A DNA stretch of 64,000 bases from positions 372,001-436,000 of the forward strand of contig NZ_QZVQ01000002.1 in assembly GCF_003660445.1 (NCBI RefSeq), written 5' to 3'. Position 1 is the first letter of the stretch. Every line of letters begins with the position of its first letter. The notes below the pieces were generated by a model that saw only the letters and a list, made by a program, of their open reading frames with translations, was not told where the DNA came from and ran no database searches. The DNA is from Croceibacterium ferulae (GTDB taxonomy: Bacteria; Pseudomonadota; Alphaproteobacteria; Sphingomonadales; Sphingomonadaceae). This document shows positions 34,032-42,631 of the stretch, in pieces. Both the position numbers and the translations under genes were made by a program.

Positions 34032-34958
34032 TCAGCGGTGCCCCTGATCCAGCGCACAGGCGGCATGGTCGCCCGCTTCCACCTGTACGGTGGTGTGGCC
34101 GATGCCGAAGCGGTGCTCCAGCCGGTGCGCCAGATCGTGCAGGAAGGCATCGCCGCCGCCACCGGCCGGCATGACCAGATGGGCCGTCAGCGCCGTCTCG
34201 GTCGTGCTCATCGGCCAGATGTGCAGGTCATGCACCTGCGTCACGCCCGGAAGCCCGGCCAGGAAGCTGCGCACGGCCGCCTCGTCGATCGACGGCGGCA
34301 CGCCCAGCAGGCCCATGCGCAGGCTGTCCTTCAGCAGGCCCCAGGTGCCCCAGCCGATCGCCGCGACGATCACCAGGCTGGTGACCGGGTCCACCCACCA
34401 TGCGCCGGTCAGCAGGATGGCGACGCCCGCGATCACCACGCCCAAGCTGACCAGTGCATCGGCCGCCATGTGCAGGAAGGCGCCGCGAATGTTGATGTCG
34501 TGCTTGCCGCCACCGGCGAACAGCAGCGCCGTGGCGCCGTTCACCACGATGCCGATCGCGGCCACCACGATCATGGTCCAGCCGGCGACCGGCGCCGGGT
34601 CGGCTAGGCGTTGCACCGTTTCGAACAGGATCGCCCCCAGCGCCACCAGCAGCAGCGCGGCATTCGCCAGCGCCGCGAGGATGGAGCTGGACTTGTAGCC
34701 CCAGGTGAAGCGCGCACTGGCGGGCCTGGTGCTGGCCACGCTGGCGGCCCATGCGACGATCAGGCTGAGGACGTCCGACAGATTGTGCCCGGCATCGGCG
34801 ACCAGCGCCATGGAGCCTGACCAGATGCCGAAGCCGGCCTCCACCGCCACGAACAGCGTATTCAGCACCACTCCGATGGCGAAGGCGCGGCCATAGCTCG
34901 CCGGCGCATGGTGGTGGCCATGGGCATGGTGGTGATGGTGGTCGTGCGCGCCGCCCAT
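34032..34958 (-). CDS. Cation diffusion facilitator (zinc/cobalt efflux) transporter
   Basis: A protein of 308 residues with an N-terminal histidine-rich stretch (DHHHHHAHGHHH), six membrane spans and a C-terminal cytoplasmic ferredoxin-like domain. The transport site is formed by HNLSD in span 2 (about 58-62) and HMAAD in span 5. VHDLHIWPMSTTETALTAHL in the C-terminal domain is typical of ZitB/CzcD-like members. It exports zinc or related divalent metal ions in exchange for protons. Its ATG overlaps the mtgA stop by 4 bases. Confidence 0.92.
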   Translation of the reverse strand: MGGAHDHHHHHAHGHHHAPASYGRAFAIGVVLNTLFVAVEAGFGIWSGSMALVADAGHNLSDVLSLIVAWAASVASTRPASARFTWGYKSSSILAALANAALLLVALGAILFETVQRLADPAPVAGWTMIVVAAIGIVVNGATALLFAGGGKHDINIRGAFLHMAADALVSLGVVIAGVAILLTGAWWVDPVTSLVIVAAIGWGTWGLLKDSLRMGLLGVPPSIDEAAVRSFLAGLPGVTQVHDLHIWPMSTTETALTAHLVMPAGGGGDAFLHDLAHRLEHRFGIGHTTVQVEAGDHAACALDQGHR

Positions 34959-35629
34959 CAGCGGTAGATGCAGCTGTCGAGCCCGTCACGCCGGACGATG
35001 CCCAGCCGCGCACGGATGCTGTTGCCATAGCGGCGGGTGAAACCCGACGGGCTGACCACCGACCGTTCCTTGGGCAGCGGCAGGGCCGCCGCCATGCGCG
35101 CCGCCTCGCTGGCGGAAAGGCGCGCGGCGGAGTGGTTGTAGTAACGTTCCGCCCCGGCAGCCACGCCATAGGTGCCGATGCCGGTCTCGGCGACGTTGAG
35201 GTATACCTCCATGATCCGCCGCTTGCCCCACAGCTGTTCGATCAGCAGGGTGAACCAGGCCTCCAGCCCCTTGCGCAGATAGCCGCCGCCCTGCCACAGG
35301 AACACGTTCTTGGCGGTCTGCTGGCTGATCGTCGAGCCGCCCCGGATGCGCCCGCCTTCCATGTTGCGGCGGAACGCCTGCTCGATCGCCTCCCGGTCGA
35401 AACCGTCATGGGTGCAGAACTTGGCATCCTCGGCCGCGATCACCGCGCCCACCATCGTGCGGTCGATGCGGCTGAGCGGCTCCCAATCCTTGGTGATGCC
35501 ATTGGGGTCCATCAGCATGGTGGCGGTGACGGGCACCGGCACGAAGCGGAACAGCAGCACGGCCGCCAGGCTGAGGCCCACGAAGCCGATGGCCAGCCAG
35601 ATGAGAAAACGCAGGATCGATCCGATCAT
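34958..35629 (-). CDS. mtgA: Monofunctional biosynthetic peptidoglycan transglycosylase
   Basis: 223 residues from the ATG at 35629. One N-terminal membrane span (about 5-30) is followed by a GT51 domain with all main motifs: EDAKFCTHDGFD with catalytic Glu67, RGGSTISQQTAKN (about 96-108), and KRRIMEVYLNVAETG. It polymerises lipid II into glycan strands without a transpeptidase domain. The gene follows tatC after 72 bases and is coupled to the CDF transporter gene. Confidence 0.95.
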   Translation of the reverse strand: MIGSILRFLIWLAIGFVGLSLAAVLLFRFVPVPVTATMLMDPNGITKDWEPLSRIDRTMVGAVIAAEDAKFCTHDGFDREAIEQAFRRNMEGGRIRGGSTISQQTAKNVFLWQGGGYLRKGLEAWFTLLIEQLWGKRRIMEVYLNVAETGIGTYGVAAGAERYYNHSAARLSASEAARMAAALPLPKERSVVSPSGFTRRYGNSIRARLGIVRRDGLDSCIYR

Positions 35630-35701
35630 GGTCCGGAGTGCTAGCGCGTGCCGGGCCGGACCGCAAAGGGGTTGCGGCACATGCCCGGCGGACACGCAGC
35701 C

Positions 35702-36526
35702 TTATTCCGCCGGCGCCTCGTCCAGCTTGGCCTCTGCCTCCCGCGCGGCACGTTCGGCGAGGTCGCGCTTCTCGTAGATCTTCATCAGCACCATTGTGCC
35801 TTCGAACAGGATCCACAGCGGTATCGCCAGCATCAGCTGGCTGACCACGTCGGGCGGAGTGATGATCGCGGCAACGATCGTGATCCCCACGATGATGTAG
35901 CGGCGCGAGGTCGCCAGTTGCGCGCGCGTGACCAGGCCGGCGCGGTTCAGCAGCATCAACAGCACCGGCAGCAGGAAGCTGATGCCGAAGGCCAGGATGA
36001 AGCGCATCACCAGGTCAAGGTAATCGCCCATCGCCGGCAGCGCTTCCTGCTGCAGACCGGCGGACACGCCCTGGAAGCCCAGGAACCAGCGGAACGCGGT
36101 GGGCATGACCATGAAATAGGCCAGCGAGGCGCCCATGGCGAACAGGATCGGCGTCGCGATCAGGAAGGGCAGGAACGCCTTCTTCTCCCGCGCATACAGC
36201 CCCGGCGCGATAAAGGCCCACAGCTGGTTGGCGATGATCGGGAAGCTGATGAAGAAGGCGGCGAACAGCGCCACCTTGATCTCGACGAAGAACGCCTCGT
36301 ACAGCTTGGTATAGACCAGCCGCCCCTCCCCGTCCGGGAAGGCCTGCGCCAGCGGCCGGACAAGCAGGGCGAAGATGTCTTCTGCGAAATACATGCAGAC
36401 GGCAAAGGAGATCGCCAGCGCCACGATCGCGCGCAGCAGGCGGGCGCGCAGTTCAATCAGGTGATCGAGCAGCGGCGCCTGCGTATCGTCGATATCGGCG
36501 ACGGAAAAGGGTTTCAGCGGCTTCAT
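35702..36526 (-). CDS. tatC: Sec-independent protein translocase subunit TatC
   Basis: A protein of 274 residues with six predicted membrane spans. The N-terminal LLDHLIELRARLLRAI is the TatC signature region that recognises the twin-arginine signal. KALF-like and FGISFLLPVLLMLLN segments and the ITPPDVVSQLMLAIPLWILFE motif near the end are also conserved. It forms the receptor complex with TatB for export of folded proteins, including many cofactor enzymes. Its ATG overlaps the tatB stop. Confidence 0.96.
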   Translation of the reverse strand: MKPLKPFSVADIDDTQAPLLDHLIELRARLLRAIVALAISFAVCMYFAEDIFALLVRPLAQAFPDGEGRLVYTKLYEAFFVEIKVALFAAFFISFPIIANQLWAFIAPGLYAREKKAFLPFLIATPILFAMGASLAYFMVMPTAFRWFLGFQGVSAGLQQEALPAMGDYLDLVMRFILAFGISFLLPVLLMLLNRAGLVTRAQLATSRRYIIVGITIVAAIITPPDVVSQLMLAIPLWILFEGTMVLMKIYEKRDLAERAAREAEAKLDEAPAE

Positions 36527-36978
36527 GCCCGCTGTTCCTCTGCCGACTGCGAAGCGGGCTCAGGCGCCGTTTCCGGATCCGACGGTGCGGGCACGGGCAC
36601 AGGCGGCGGGGCGATGGCGGCCGGGCTCTCGGGAGCAGGCGGGGCCTCTGCCGTGTCGCTCATGATCGGCTCGGCCTGGACCGGGCGTGGTGCGACCGGC
36701 GCAGCGTCAGGCAGGGCGGCTGCCTCTGCTGAGGCAGCGCTGCCGCCCTGCGCCTGCATGATCTGCTCGTTCTGCTCGCGCCATTTCTTCTCCATCTCGG
36801 CCATCTCCGATTCGCGGATCATGGCGTCGAGCCCCGCGCGGAAATGGTTGGAAAGGCGACGCATCTGCCCGATCCACTTCCCCGCGGTACGCAGGGCGAG
36901 CGGCAGGTCCTTCGGGCCGATGACGACCACCGCCACGACCACGATCAGCAGCAATTCGGTGGCGCCGATGTCCAGCAC
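36523..36978 (-). CDS. tatB: Sec-independent protein translocase subunit TatB
   Basis: A protein of 151 residues. The N-terminal membrane helix begins MLDIGATELLLIVVVAVVVI, followed by the conserved GPKDLPLALR hinge and an amphipathic helix. The C-terminal half is a Pro/Ala/Glu-rich disordered tail. TatB partners TatC in signal-peptide binding. The gene lies 26 bases after tatA and overlaps tatC. Confidence 0.94.
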   Translation of the reverse strand: MLDIGATELLLIVVVAVVVIGPKDLPLALRTAGKWIGQMRRLSNHFRAGLDAMIRESEMAEMEKKWREQNEQIMQAQGGSAASAEAAALPDAAPVAPRPVQAEPIMSDTAEAPPAPESPAAIAPPPVPVPAPSDPETAPEPASQSAEEQRA

Positions 36979-37004
36979 GCCGGGGCTCTCCGCCTAGGTC
37001 CGGG

Positions 37005-37262
37005 TCAAACCGGGTTCTTGTCGGCGGGCTGCGCGTCGACCACCGTTTCGGCCGGGGTGGCCGTGCGGCTGACCGGCGCCGGCCCTTCGATGCGCTGCGG
37101 CGTCACCGGCGGATCGGTCTTCTGGTCTTCTTCGGTCAGACCCTGCCGGAAGCTTTTCACGCCCTTGCCGAAATCACCCATCATCTCGCTGATACGGCCA
37201 CGGCCGAACAGCACCAGGATGACGAGCGCGATGATCAGGATCTGGAAGGGTCCGATGTTCAC
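37005..37262 (-). CDS. tatA: Sec-independent protein translocase subunit TatA
   Basis: 85 residues from a GTG at 37262. The short hydrophobic helix (GPFQILIIALVILVLFGRGR) and following amphipathic helix with GDFGKGVKSFRQGL are typical TatA. CGGAG lies about 10 bases before the GTG, and no ATG exists in frame at a sensible place, so the GTG start is favoured. TatA oligomers form the translocation site after recruitment by TatBC. It follows scpB by 31 bases, in the usual alphaproteobacterial order scpA-scpB-tatA-tatB-tatC. Confidence 0.93.
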   Translation of the reverse strand: MNIGPFQILIIALVILVLFGRGRISEMMGDFGKGVKSFRQGLTEEDQKTDPPVTPQRIEGPAPVSRTATPAETVVDAQPADKNPV

Positions 37263-37293
37263 GATTGGAAAACTCCGTTGCGTTTCATCCGGT

Positions 37294-37893
37294 CTAGGCG
37301 CTTTCCCCGCCCTTTTCCAGCGCCCCCTCATCAACCGGGTCCGCGCCTTGCACCAGCGCCTCGAACGCCTCGTCGACCGGGTCGAGCAGGCCGGCGGCAC
37401 GCAACTCGTCGATTCCCGGCAGGTCGCGCCGGCTGGCGAGGCCGAACTGGTTGAGGAAATCGGGCGTGGTGGCATAGATCACCGGCCGCCCCGGCACGTC
37501 CCGCCGCCCGACCACGCGCACCCAGCCTGCTTCCAGCAGCACGTCCAGCGTGCCCTTGGCCGTCTGCACGCCGCGGATCGCCTCGATCTGCGCGCGGCTG
37601 ACCGGTTCGTGATAGGCGATGATCGCCAGCACCTCCGTCGCCGCGCGGCTGAGCCGGCGGGGCTGTTCGCGCGTCCGGCGCAGCAGGTGGGCGAGATCGG
37701 GCGCGGTCTGGAACTGCCAGCGTCCGCCGCGCTCCACCAGATGCACGCCGCGATCCGCATAATGATCGGCCAGCATGCGCAAGGCGGGCAGGACGGCGGC
37801 GCCGTTCAGGATGGCGGAAAGCTGGTCGGCGGTGAGCGGTCCCTCCGAAGCGAACAGCGCGGCTTCGACCGCGCGGGTCAGATCGTCGCTCAT
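37294..37893 (-). CDS. scpB: Segregation and condensation protein B
   Basis: A protein of 199 residues with two winged-helix domains. Recognisable family sequence is EAALFASEGPLTADQLSAIL near the start, then RAATEVLAIIAYHEPVSRAQIEAIRGV and GWVRVVGRRDVPGRPVIYATT. ScpB binds ScpA and, through it, the SMC ATPase to organise and segregate the chromosome. Its ATG overlaps the scpA stop (ATGA). No smc gene is in the window. Confidence 0.94.
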   Translation of the reverse strand: MSDDLTRAVEAALFASEGPLTADQLSAILNGAAVLPALRMLADHYADRGVHLVERGGRWQFQTAPDLAHLLRRTREQPRRLSRAATEVLAIIAYHEPVSRAQIEAIRGVQTAKGTLDVLLEAGWVRVVGRRDVPGRPVIYATTPDFLNQFGLASRRDLPGIDELRAAGLLDPVDEAFEALVQGADPVDEGALEKGGESA

Positions 37894-38660
37894 GCCACCC
37901 GGCGCAGATGCAGCGGCCCGAACGTCACGTCCTGCCGCAGATGGGCACGGCCCTGTTTGGCCAGTTCCAGCGCCGCCACGAAGCTGCTGGCAAGGGCCGA
38001 GCGGCGCAGGCGCGGTTCGGTCCAGTCACCATCGCGCGCCGGCAGGAACTCGCGCAGTTCCATCCAGTCGAGCGTGATGCCCAGCAGGGCGGAGACCCGC
38101 TCCAGCGCCGAATCGAGCGTCATCACCGGCCGTTCGCGCACCATGTGCACCACCGGCTGCGTGCGAAGCTGCACCTGACCGTAGGACGACACCAGCCCGA
38201 ACCAGTCGCATTGCCAGCGCGTGCGCCGATCCAGCCGCAGCCCTTCGGGCGCGCCGCGCGCGAACACGTCGCGGCCCAGCCGGTCGCGCGCCATCAGCCG
38301 GGCGGCCGCTTCCCGCATGGCCCCCAGCCGCTGCAGCCGCAATTGCAGGCGCAAAGCCAGCTCCTCCGGATCGGGATCGGGCTGTTCCTCGCGTGGCAGC
38401 AGCAGCGCGGATTTGAGATAGGCCAGCCAGGCGGCCATCACCAGGTAATCGGCCGCCAGCTCCAGCCGCATCCGCTCCGCCTCGATGAAGGCAAGATACT
38501 GGTCCACCAGCGCCAGGATGGAGATCTGCCGCAGATCGACCTTCTGCCGGCGCGCCAGATCGAGCAGGAGGTCCAGCGGCCCTTCCCATCCGTCCAGTTC
38601 CAGATGCAGCTTGTCCGCCTCCGCCGGCCGGGCAGGAGTGAACAGGTCGGCTTCGTTCAC
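37890..38660 (-). CDS. scpA: Segregation and condensation protein A (kleisin)
   Basis: 256 residues from a GTG at 38660 that overlaps the nagZ stop (GTGA). The N-terminal kleisin signature is WEGPLDLLLDLARRQKVDL (about 24-43), followed by helices ending in YLVMAAWLAYLKSALLLP. The C-terminal winged helix (FVAALELAKQGRAHLRQDVTFGP) closes the SMC ring. It acts with ScpB and SMC in chromosome condensation. Confidence 0.93.
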   Translation of the reverse strand: MNEADLFTPARPAEADKLHLELDGWEGPLDLLLDLARRQKVDLRQISILALVDQYLAFIEAERMRLELAADYLVMAAWLAYLKSALLLPREEQPDPDPEELALRLQLRLQRLGAMREAAARLMARDRLGRDVFARGAPEGLRLDRRTRWQCDWFGLVSSYGQVQLRTQPVVHMVRERPVMTLDSALERVSALLGITLDWMELREFLPARDGDWTEPRLRRSALASSFVAALELAKQGRAHLRQDVTFGPLHLRRVA

Positions 38661-39667
38661 GCAGCGATCCGGAGCAGCGCGTCCCGACTGGCCAGCAACC
38701 CCGGCCGGTCCAGCGGTTCGGCCATGTCCGCCACGGCAAGCGCCGCGTCCAGGCGCGCGAGGCGGGCTTCGTCCATGGGGGGCAGCAGCTCGGCCATGCC
38801 GATCATGTCGTCCATCCTGGCCCAGCAATTGAGCGCCAGGTCGCAGCCGGCGCGATGGGCGGCCAGCGCCCGTTCGGGCACGGAACCGGACAGCGCCTGC
38901 ATGTCGAGATCGTCGCTCAGCAACAGGCCGGCAAAGCCGATCGCCTCGCGGATGATCGTCTGCACCACGAAGGGGGACAGCGTGCCCGGCACGGCATCGT
39001 CCCACGCGGTGTAGCGGACATGCGCGGTCATGCCGATGCGGGCACGGGTCGCCAGCGTGCGGAAGGGGGCGAGGTCCAGCTCCAGCTCCGCCGCATTTGC
39101 GGTGACGGTGGGCAGTTCCTTGTGGCTGTCCGCCCCGGCGCGGCCATGACCCGGCATGTGCTTGATGCAACCGGCGACCCCGGCGGCGGCGAGCCCGTCG
39201 AGCACAGCGCGTCCCAGAGCGGCAACCTGCAGCGGATCCGTGCCCAGCGCCCGATCGCCGATCACGTCATGCGCGCCCGGCTGGCGCACATCGAGCAGCG
39301 GGGTGTAGTCGACCGTGATGCCGGCCTCCGCCAAGTCGAGGCCGAGCAGCGCACCGTTGCAGCGGGCCGCCTCGATCGCGCTGGACGGGGCGACCTGCCA
39401 CAGATCGGCAAAGGCCTGCCCCGTCGGGTAGGCGTCCCAGACTGGCGGCTTCATACGGGCCACGCGGCCGCCTTCCTGGTCGATCGAGATCAGCAGCCGG
39501 TCGCGCCCGTGCAGTCCGCGCAGATCGTCCGTCAGGGCGCGCAGCTGCTGGCGATCCGACACATTTCGACCGAACAGGATATAGCCGGCCGGCTCCGCGT
39601 CGCGAAAGAAGGCACGTTCCTCGGCCGACAGGGTCAGGCCGGCGGGGCTGAAGATGGCGGGGGTCAC
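38657..39667 (-). CDS. nagZ: Beta-N-acetylhexosaminidase NagZ (GH3)
   Basis: 336 residues from a GTG at 39667 overlapping the stop of the cytochrome gene. It removes GlcNAc from anhydromuropeptides in cytoplasmic peptidoglycan recycling. LISIDQEGGRVARM, the NagZ loop CIKHMPGHGRAGADSHKELP with the histidine-aspartate acid/base pair, and LLLSDDLDMQA with the nucleophile aspartate are all present. There is no signal peptide, as expected. It lies between a cytochrome b561 gene and scpA. Confidence 0.95.
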   Translation of the reverse strand: MTPAIFSPAGLTLSAEERAFFRDAEPAGYILFGRNVSDRQQLRALTDDLRGLHGRDRLLISIDQEGGRVARMKPPVWDAYPTGQAFADLWQVAPSSAIEAARCNGALLGLDLAEAGITVDYTPLLDVRQPGAHDVIGDRALGTDPLQVAALGRAVLDGLAAAGVAGCIKHMPGHGRAGADSHKELPTVTANAAELELDLAPFRTLATRARIGMTAHVRYTAWDDAVPGTLSPFVVQTIIREAIGFAGLLLSDDLDMQALSGSVPERALAAHRAGCDLALNCWARMDDMIGMAELLPPMDEARLARLDAALAVADMAEPLDRPGLLASRDALLRIAA

Positions 39668-40212
39668 CGCCCGCGCCACATGCGGGATAGTGTGCCGTCG
39701 CGGCGGACCAGCCCATGCCACAGCGCGAAGGCGACATGGCCGACCACCAGCGATGCCAGCACCCAGCCGAACGTGCCGTGCAGCAGATTGCCGGCGGCGG
39801 TGAGCGCCGGAACCTCGGGCGTGCCCTCCGGCAGCCACTGGATGCCGTAGAGCCGCACGCCGCTGCCGCGGCCGGCCGCGCGCAACAGGGCCAGCGTCGG
39901 CACGACGACCATTAGCGCGTAAAGCGCCAGATGGCCGGCTGTGGCAGCCCGCGCCTGCAGCGGCGATCCTTCGTGCGGCGGACGGTTGCGATAGTTCGCC
40001 AGCGCCCATGTGCCGCGCAGCAGCACCAGCCACCACAAGGTGAAGCCGATCTGGAAATGCAGCGGCCACACCGTCTTCGCCGCCGCGCTCTCACCCGCCA
40101 GCAGGTGCAGCGCAGCGGTGGTCAGTTGCAGCACGAGCAGCAGCGCCATGGACCAGTGCAGCGTGCGGCTGACGATGCCGTATCCTTGAGCGCTATCTCG
40201 CAGTCGCATCAC
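39664..40212 (-). CDS. Cytochrome b561 family protein
   Basis: A protein of 182 residues with four membrane spans. Histidines expected to bind two b hemes are seen in VSRTLHWSMALLLVLQL, PLHFQIGFTLWWLVLLRG, LLHGTFGWVLASLVVGHVAFALWHG. The C-terminus RRDGTLSRMW is characteristic of this family (YodB/CybB-like). It probably moves electrons from the quinone pool to a periplasmic acceptor such as superoxide or a thiol; the partner is unknown. Its presence between the SPOR gene and nagZ interrupts an otherwise conserved order. An ATG one codon later (40209) is equally possible. Confidence 0.88.
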   Translation of the reverse strand: MMRLRDSAQGYGIVSRTLHWSMALLLVLQLTTAALHLLAGESAAAKTVWPLHFQIGFTLWWLVLLRGTWALANYRNRPPHEGSPLQARAATAGHLALYALMVVVPTLALLRAAGRGSGVRLYGIQWLPEGTPEVPALTAAGNLLHGTFGWVLASLVVGHVAFALWHGLVRRDGTLSRMWRGR

Positions 40213-40221
40213 CCATCCTCC

Positions 40222-40833
40222 TCAGCGCTTGACCTGGCAGTCGCCGCCTTCGCGCCGCAGGGCGCCGCATAATGCGCGCGCCTCGGGTGCCGAGCCGGCG
40301 ACCACCTGCAGCCACCAGATGACCCCGTTGTCCACGCGCCCTTCGACCACGCGATGGGAACGGCCCTGCAGGATCTGCAGCCGCGCCACCATCTGCTGCC
40401 AGCCAGCTTCGGCCGCTTCCTTTGTCGGGTAGGCGCCGATCTGCACGCCGACCAGCCCCGGTAGCGAAGCCGGCGCGGCGGGCACGCCTGTCCGTTCCAC
40501 CCGCGCCTCCACGGCCCGTCCCTCCGCCACCTTGAAGCTGGTGTCGCCGGTCCCTTCCACCGTGCGGCCGCCGGGGTCGGTCGGACGCACCTTGTACGGG
40601 CCGGCGGGTGCCTCGATCAGGCTGCCATCCGCCTCCGGCGCGGCATCCCCGGGCCCGACCAGCAGCCACCATCCCGCGAGGCCCAGCGCCAGCAGCACGA
40701 CCAGCGTGGCGAGGCCCGCGCGGGCGACGCGCGCGGTGTCGAGGCCGGCATCCTCGTCCTCGTCACCATCGAGCCAGGGGTGCTGCTCGTCCTCCAGCGC
40801 CAGACGCAGGGTGCCATCCTCATCGCGCGCCAT
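40222..40833 (-). CDS. SPOR-domain membrane protein
   Basis: 203 residues from the ATG at 40833. A short acidic cytoplasmic region (EDEQHPWLDGDEDEDAGLD) precedes one membrane span (about 40-60, GLATLVVLLALGLAGWWLLV). A linker and a C-terminal SPOR domain (about 125-200, VQIGAYPTKEAAEAGWQQM) follow. SPOR domains bind denuded glycan strands at the division septum, so the protein probably acts at cell division. It lies 4 bases after argS, a position conserved in alphaproteobacteria. Confidence 0.88.
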   Translation of the reverse strand: MARDEDGTLRLALEDEQHPWLDGDEDEDAGLDTARVARAGLATLVVLLALGLAGWWLLVGPGDAAPEADGSLIEAPAGPYKVRPTDPGGRTVEGTGDTSFKVAEGRAVEARVERTGVPAAPASLPGLVGVQIGAYPTKEAAEAGWQQMVARLQILQGRSHRVVEGRVDNGVIWWLQVVAGSAPEARALCGALRREGGDCQVKR

Positions 40834-40837
40834 CGCC

Positions 40838-42580
40838 TTACAGCTCCTCCACCGCCTCCACGCCCAGCAGAGCCAGGCCGTTGCGCACAACCTGCCCGAT
40901 CTGCACCGCCAGGAACAGCCGTGCCTGCGTCAGGGCGGCATCTTCGGTGATGATGCGCAGCGCCGGGTCATCATTGCCCATGTTCCAGAAGGCATGGAAC
41001 GCGGCGGCGAGATCATACAGGTAGAAGGCGATCCGGTGCGGCTCGCGCGCCTGCGCGGCGGCTTCCACCTCGCGCGGGAACTGCGCCGCCAGCTTCACCA
41101 GCGCCAGTTCGGGCTGGCCCAGCCGGTCCAGCGCGCCGCCATCGGGGCCCAGCCCCTGCTCCTTCGCCTTGCGCAGGGTGGAGCTGATCCGGGCATGGGC
41201 ATATTGCACATAGAAGACCGGATTGTCCTTGGACGCCTCCACCACCTTGGCGAAGTCGAACTCCATCTGCGCCTCGGGCTTGCGGGTCAGCATGGTGAAG
41301 CGGACCACATCCTTGCCCACCTCCTCCACCACCTCGGCCAGGGTGACGAAATTGCCCGACCGCTTGGACATCTTCACCGGCTCGCCATCGCGCAGCAGGG
41401 CGACCATCTGCACCAGCTTGACGTCGAACGGGATCGGGCGTCCTTCGCCTTCGGCCAGCGCCTCCACGGCGGCCTTGATGCGCTTGACCGTGCCGGCATG
41501 GTCCGCGCCCCAGATGTCGATCAGCTCGTCTGCGCCTTCCGCCTTCTGCATGTGATAGGCGAGGTCGGCGCCGAAATAGGTCCAGTTGCCGTCTGACTTG
41601 CGGATCGGGCGGTCCTGATCGTCGCCAAAGCGGGTGGAGCGGAACAGCGGCAGCTCGACCGCCTCCCAGTCTTCCAGCACCTTGCCCTTGGGCGCTTCCA
41701 GCACGCCGTCGAACACCAGATCGTGCCCGCGCAGCCAGGCTTCGGCCGCGGCGGGCTTGCCGGCGCGCTGCAGCTCCGCCTCGCTGGCGAAGACGGCATG
41801 GTGGATGCCCAGCAGCGCCAGGTCGGCGCGGATCATGTCCATCATGGCCGCGACCGACCGCTCCCGGAACAGGTCGAGCCACTCGGCCTCCGGCGCGGCG
41901 GCGTAGCGGTCGCCGAACTCGGCGGCCAACGCCTGCCCCAGCGGCACCAGATAGTCGCCCGGATAGAGGCCCGCCGGGATCTCGCCGACAACCTCGCCCA
42001 GCGCCTCGCGATAGCGGACATGGGCGGAGCGGGCGAGCACCTGCACCTGCGCGCCGGCATCGTTGACGTAATATTCGCGCGTCACCTCATGCCCGCCGAA
42101 TTCCAGCAGGGCGGCCAGCGCATCGCCCACCACCGCGCCGCGGCAATGGCCCATATGCATCGGACCGGTCGGGTTGGCGGAGACATATTCGATGTTCACC
42201 CGCCGCCCCGCACCCTTGGTGCTGCGGCCGTAATCGGTGCCGGCGGCGGCGATCGCCTCCAGCTCGGTGACCCAGTTGCGGTCAGCCAGGCGCAGGTTGA
42301 TGAAGCCCGGCCCGGCGATCTCCGCGCCGGTCAGCAGCGGATCGCCGGACAGCTTCTCCACGATCTTTTCCGCAAGCGCGCGGGGATTGGTCTTCGCCTG
42401 CTTGGCCAGCACCATGGCGGCATTGGTGGCGAGGTCGCCATGCGCGGGGTCGCGCGGCGGTTCCAGGCTGACATTGGTGCGCGGCGTGCCCGGCGGCAGC
42501 GCGCCTTCCATCTCCAGCGCGGCAAGCGCGGCATCGATGCGGGCGGCGAAGGCGGCGTAAAGCGTGGGTGTATCGGCCAT
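40838..42580 (-). CDS. argS: Arginyl-tRNA synthetase
   Basis: A protein of 580 residues, normal for ArgRS. The HIGH-like motif is HMGH in SANPTGPMHMGHCRGA (around residue 135), and the KMSKS-like motif is KMSKRSGNFV (around 405). The N-terminal additional domain (Add1) and the C-terminal DALR anticodon domain (HARISSTLRKA and AFHAFWNM) are present. It charges tRNA-Arg in the cytoplasm. It is the first gene of the long minus-strand run that continues through the SPOR protein to the tat genes. Confidence 0.96.
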   Translation of the reverse strand: MADTPTLYAAFAARIDAALAALEMEGALPPGTPRTNVSLEPPRDPAHGDLATNAAMVLAKQAKTNPRALAEKIVEKLSGDPLLTGAEIAGPGFINLRLADRNWVTELEAIAAAGTDYGRSTKGAGRRVNIEYVSANPTGPMHMGHCRGAVVGDALAALLEFGGHEVTREYYVNDAGAQVQVLARSAHVRYREALGEVVGEIPAGLYPGDYLVPLGQALAAEFGDRYAAAPEAEWLDLFRERSVAAMMDMIRADLALLGIHHAVFASEAELQRAGKPAAAEAWLRGHDLVFDGVLEAPKGKVLEDWEAVELPLFRSTRFGDDQDRPIRKSDGNWTYFGADLAYHMQKAEGADELIDIWGADHAGTVKRIKAAVEALAEGEGRPIPFDVKLVQMVALLRDGEPVKMSKRSGNFVTLAEVVEEVGKDVVRFTMLTRKPEAQMEFDFAKVVEASKDNPVFYVQYAHARISSTLRKAKEQGLGPDGGALDRLGQPELALVKLAAQFPREVEAAAQAREPHRIAFYLYDLAAAFHAFWNMGNDDPALRIITEDAALTQARLFLAVQIGQVVRNGLALLGVEAVEEL

Positions 42581-42631
42581 GGCGCGCGCCGTTAGCCTGT
42601 TTGCGCTTCGCCGCCTAGCGGGCGCAGGATC

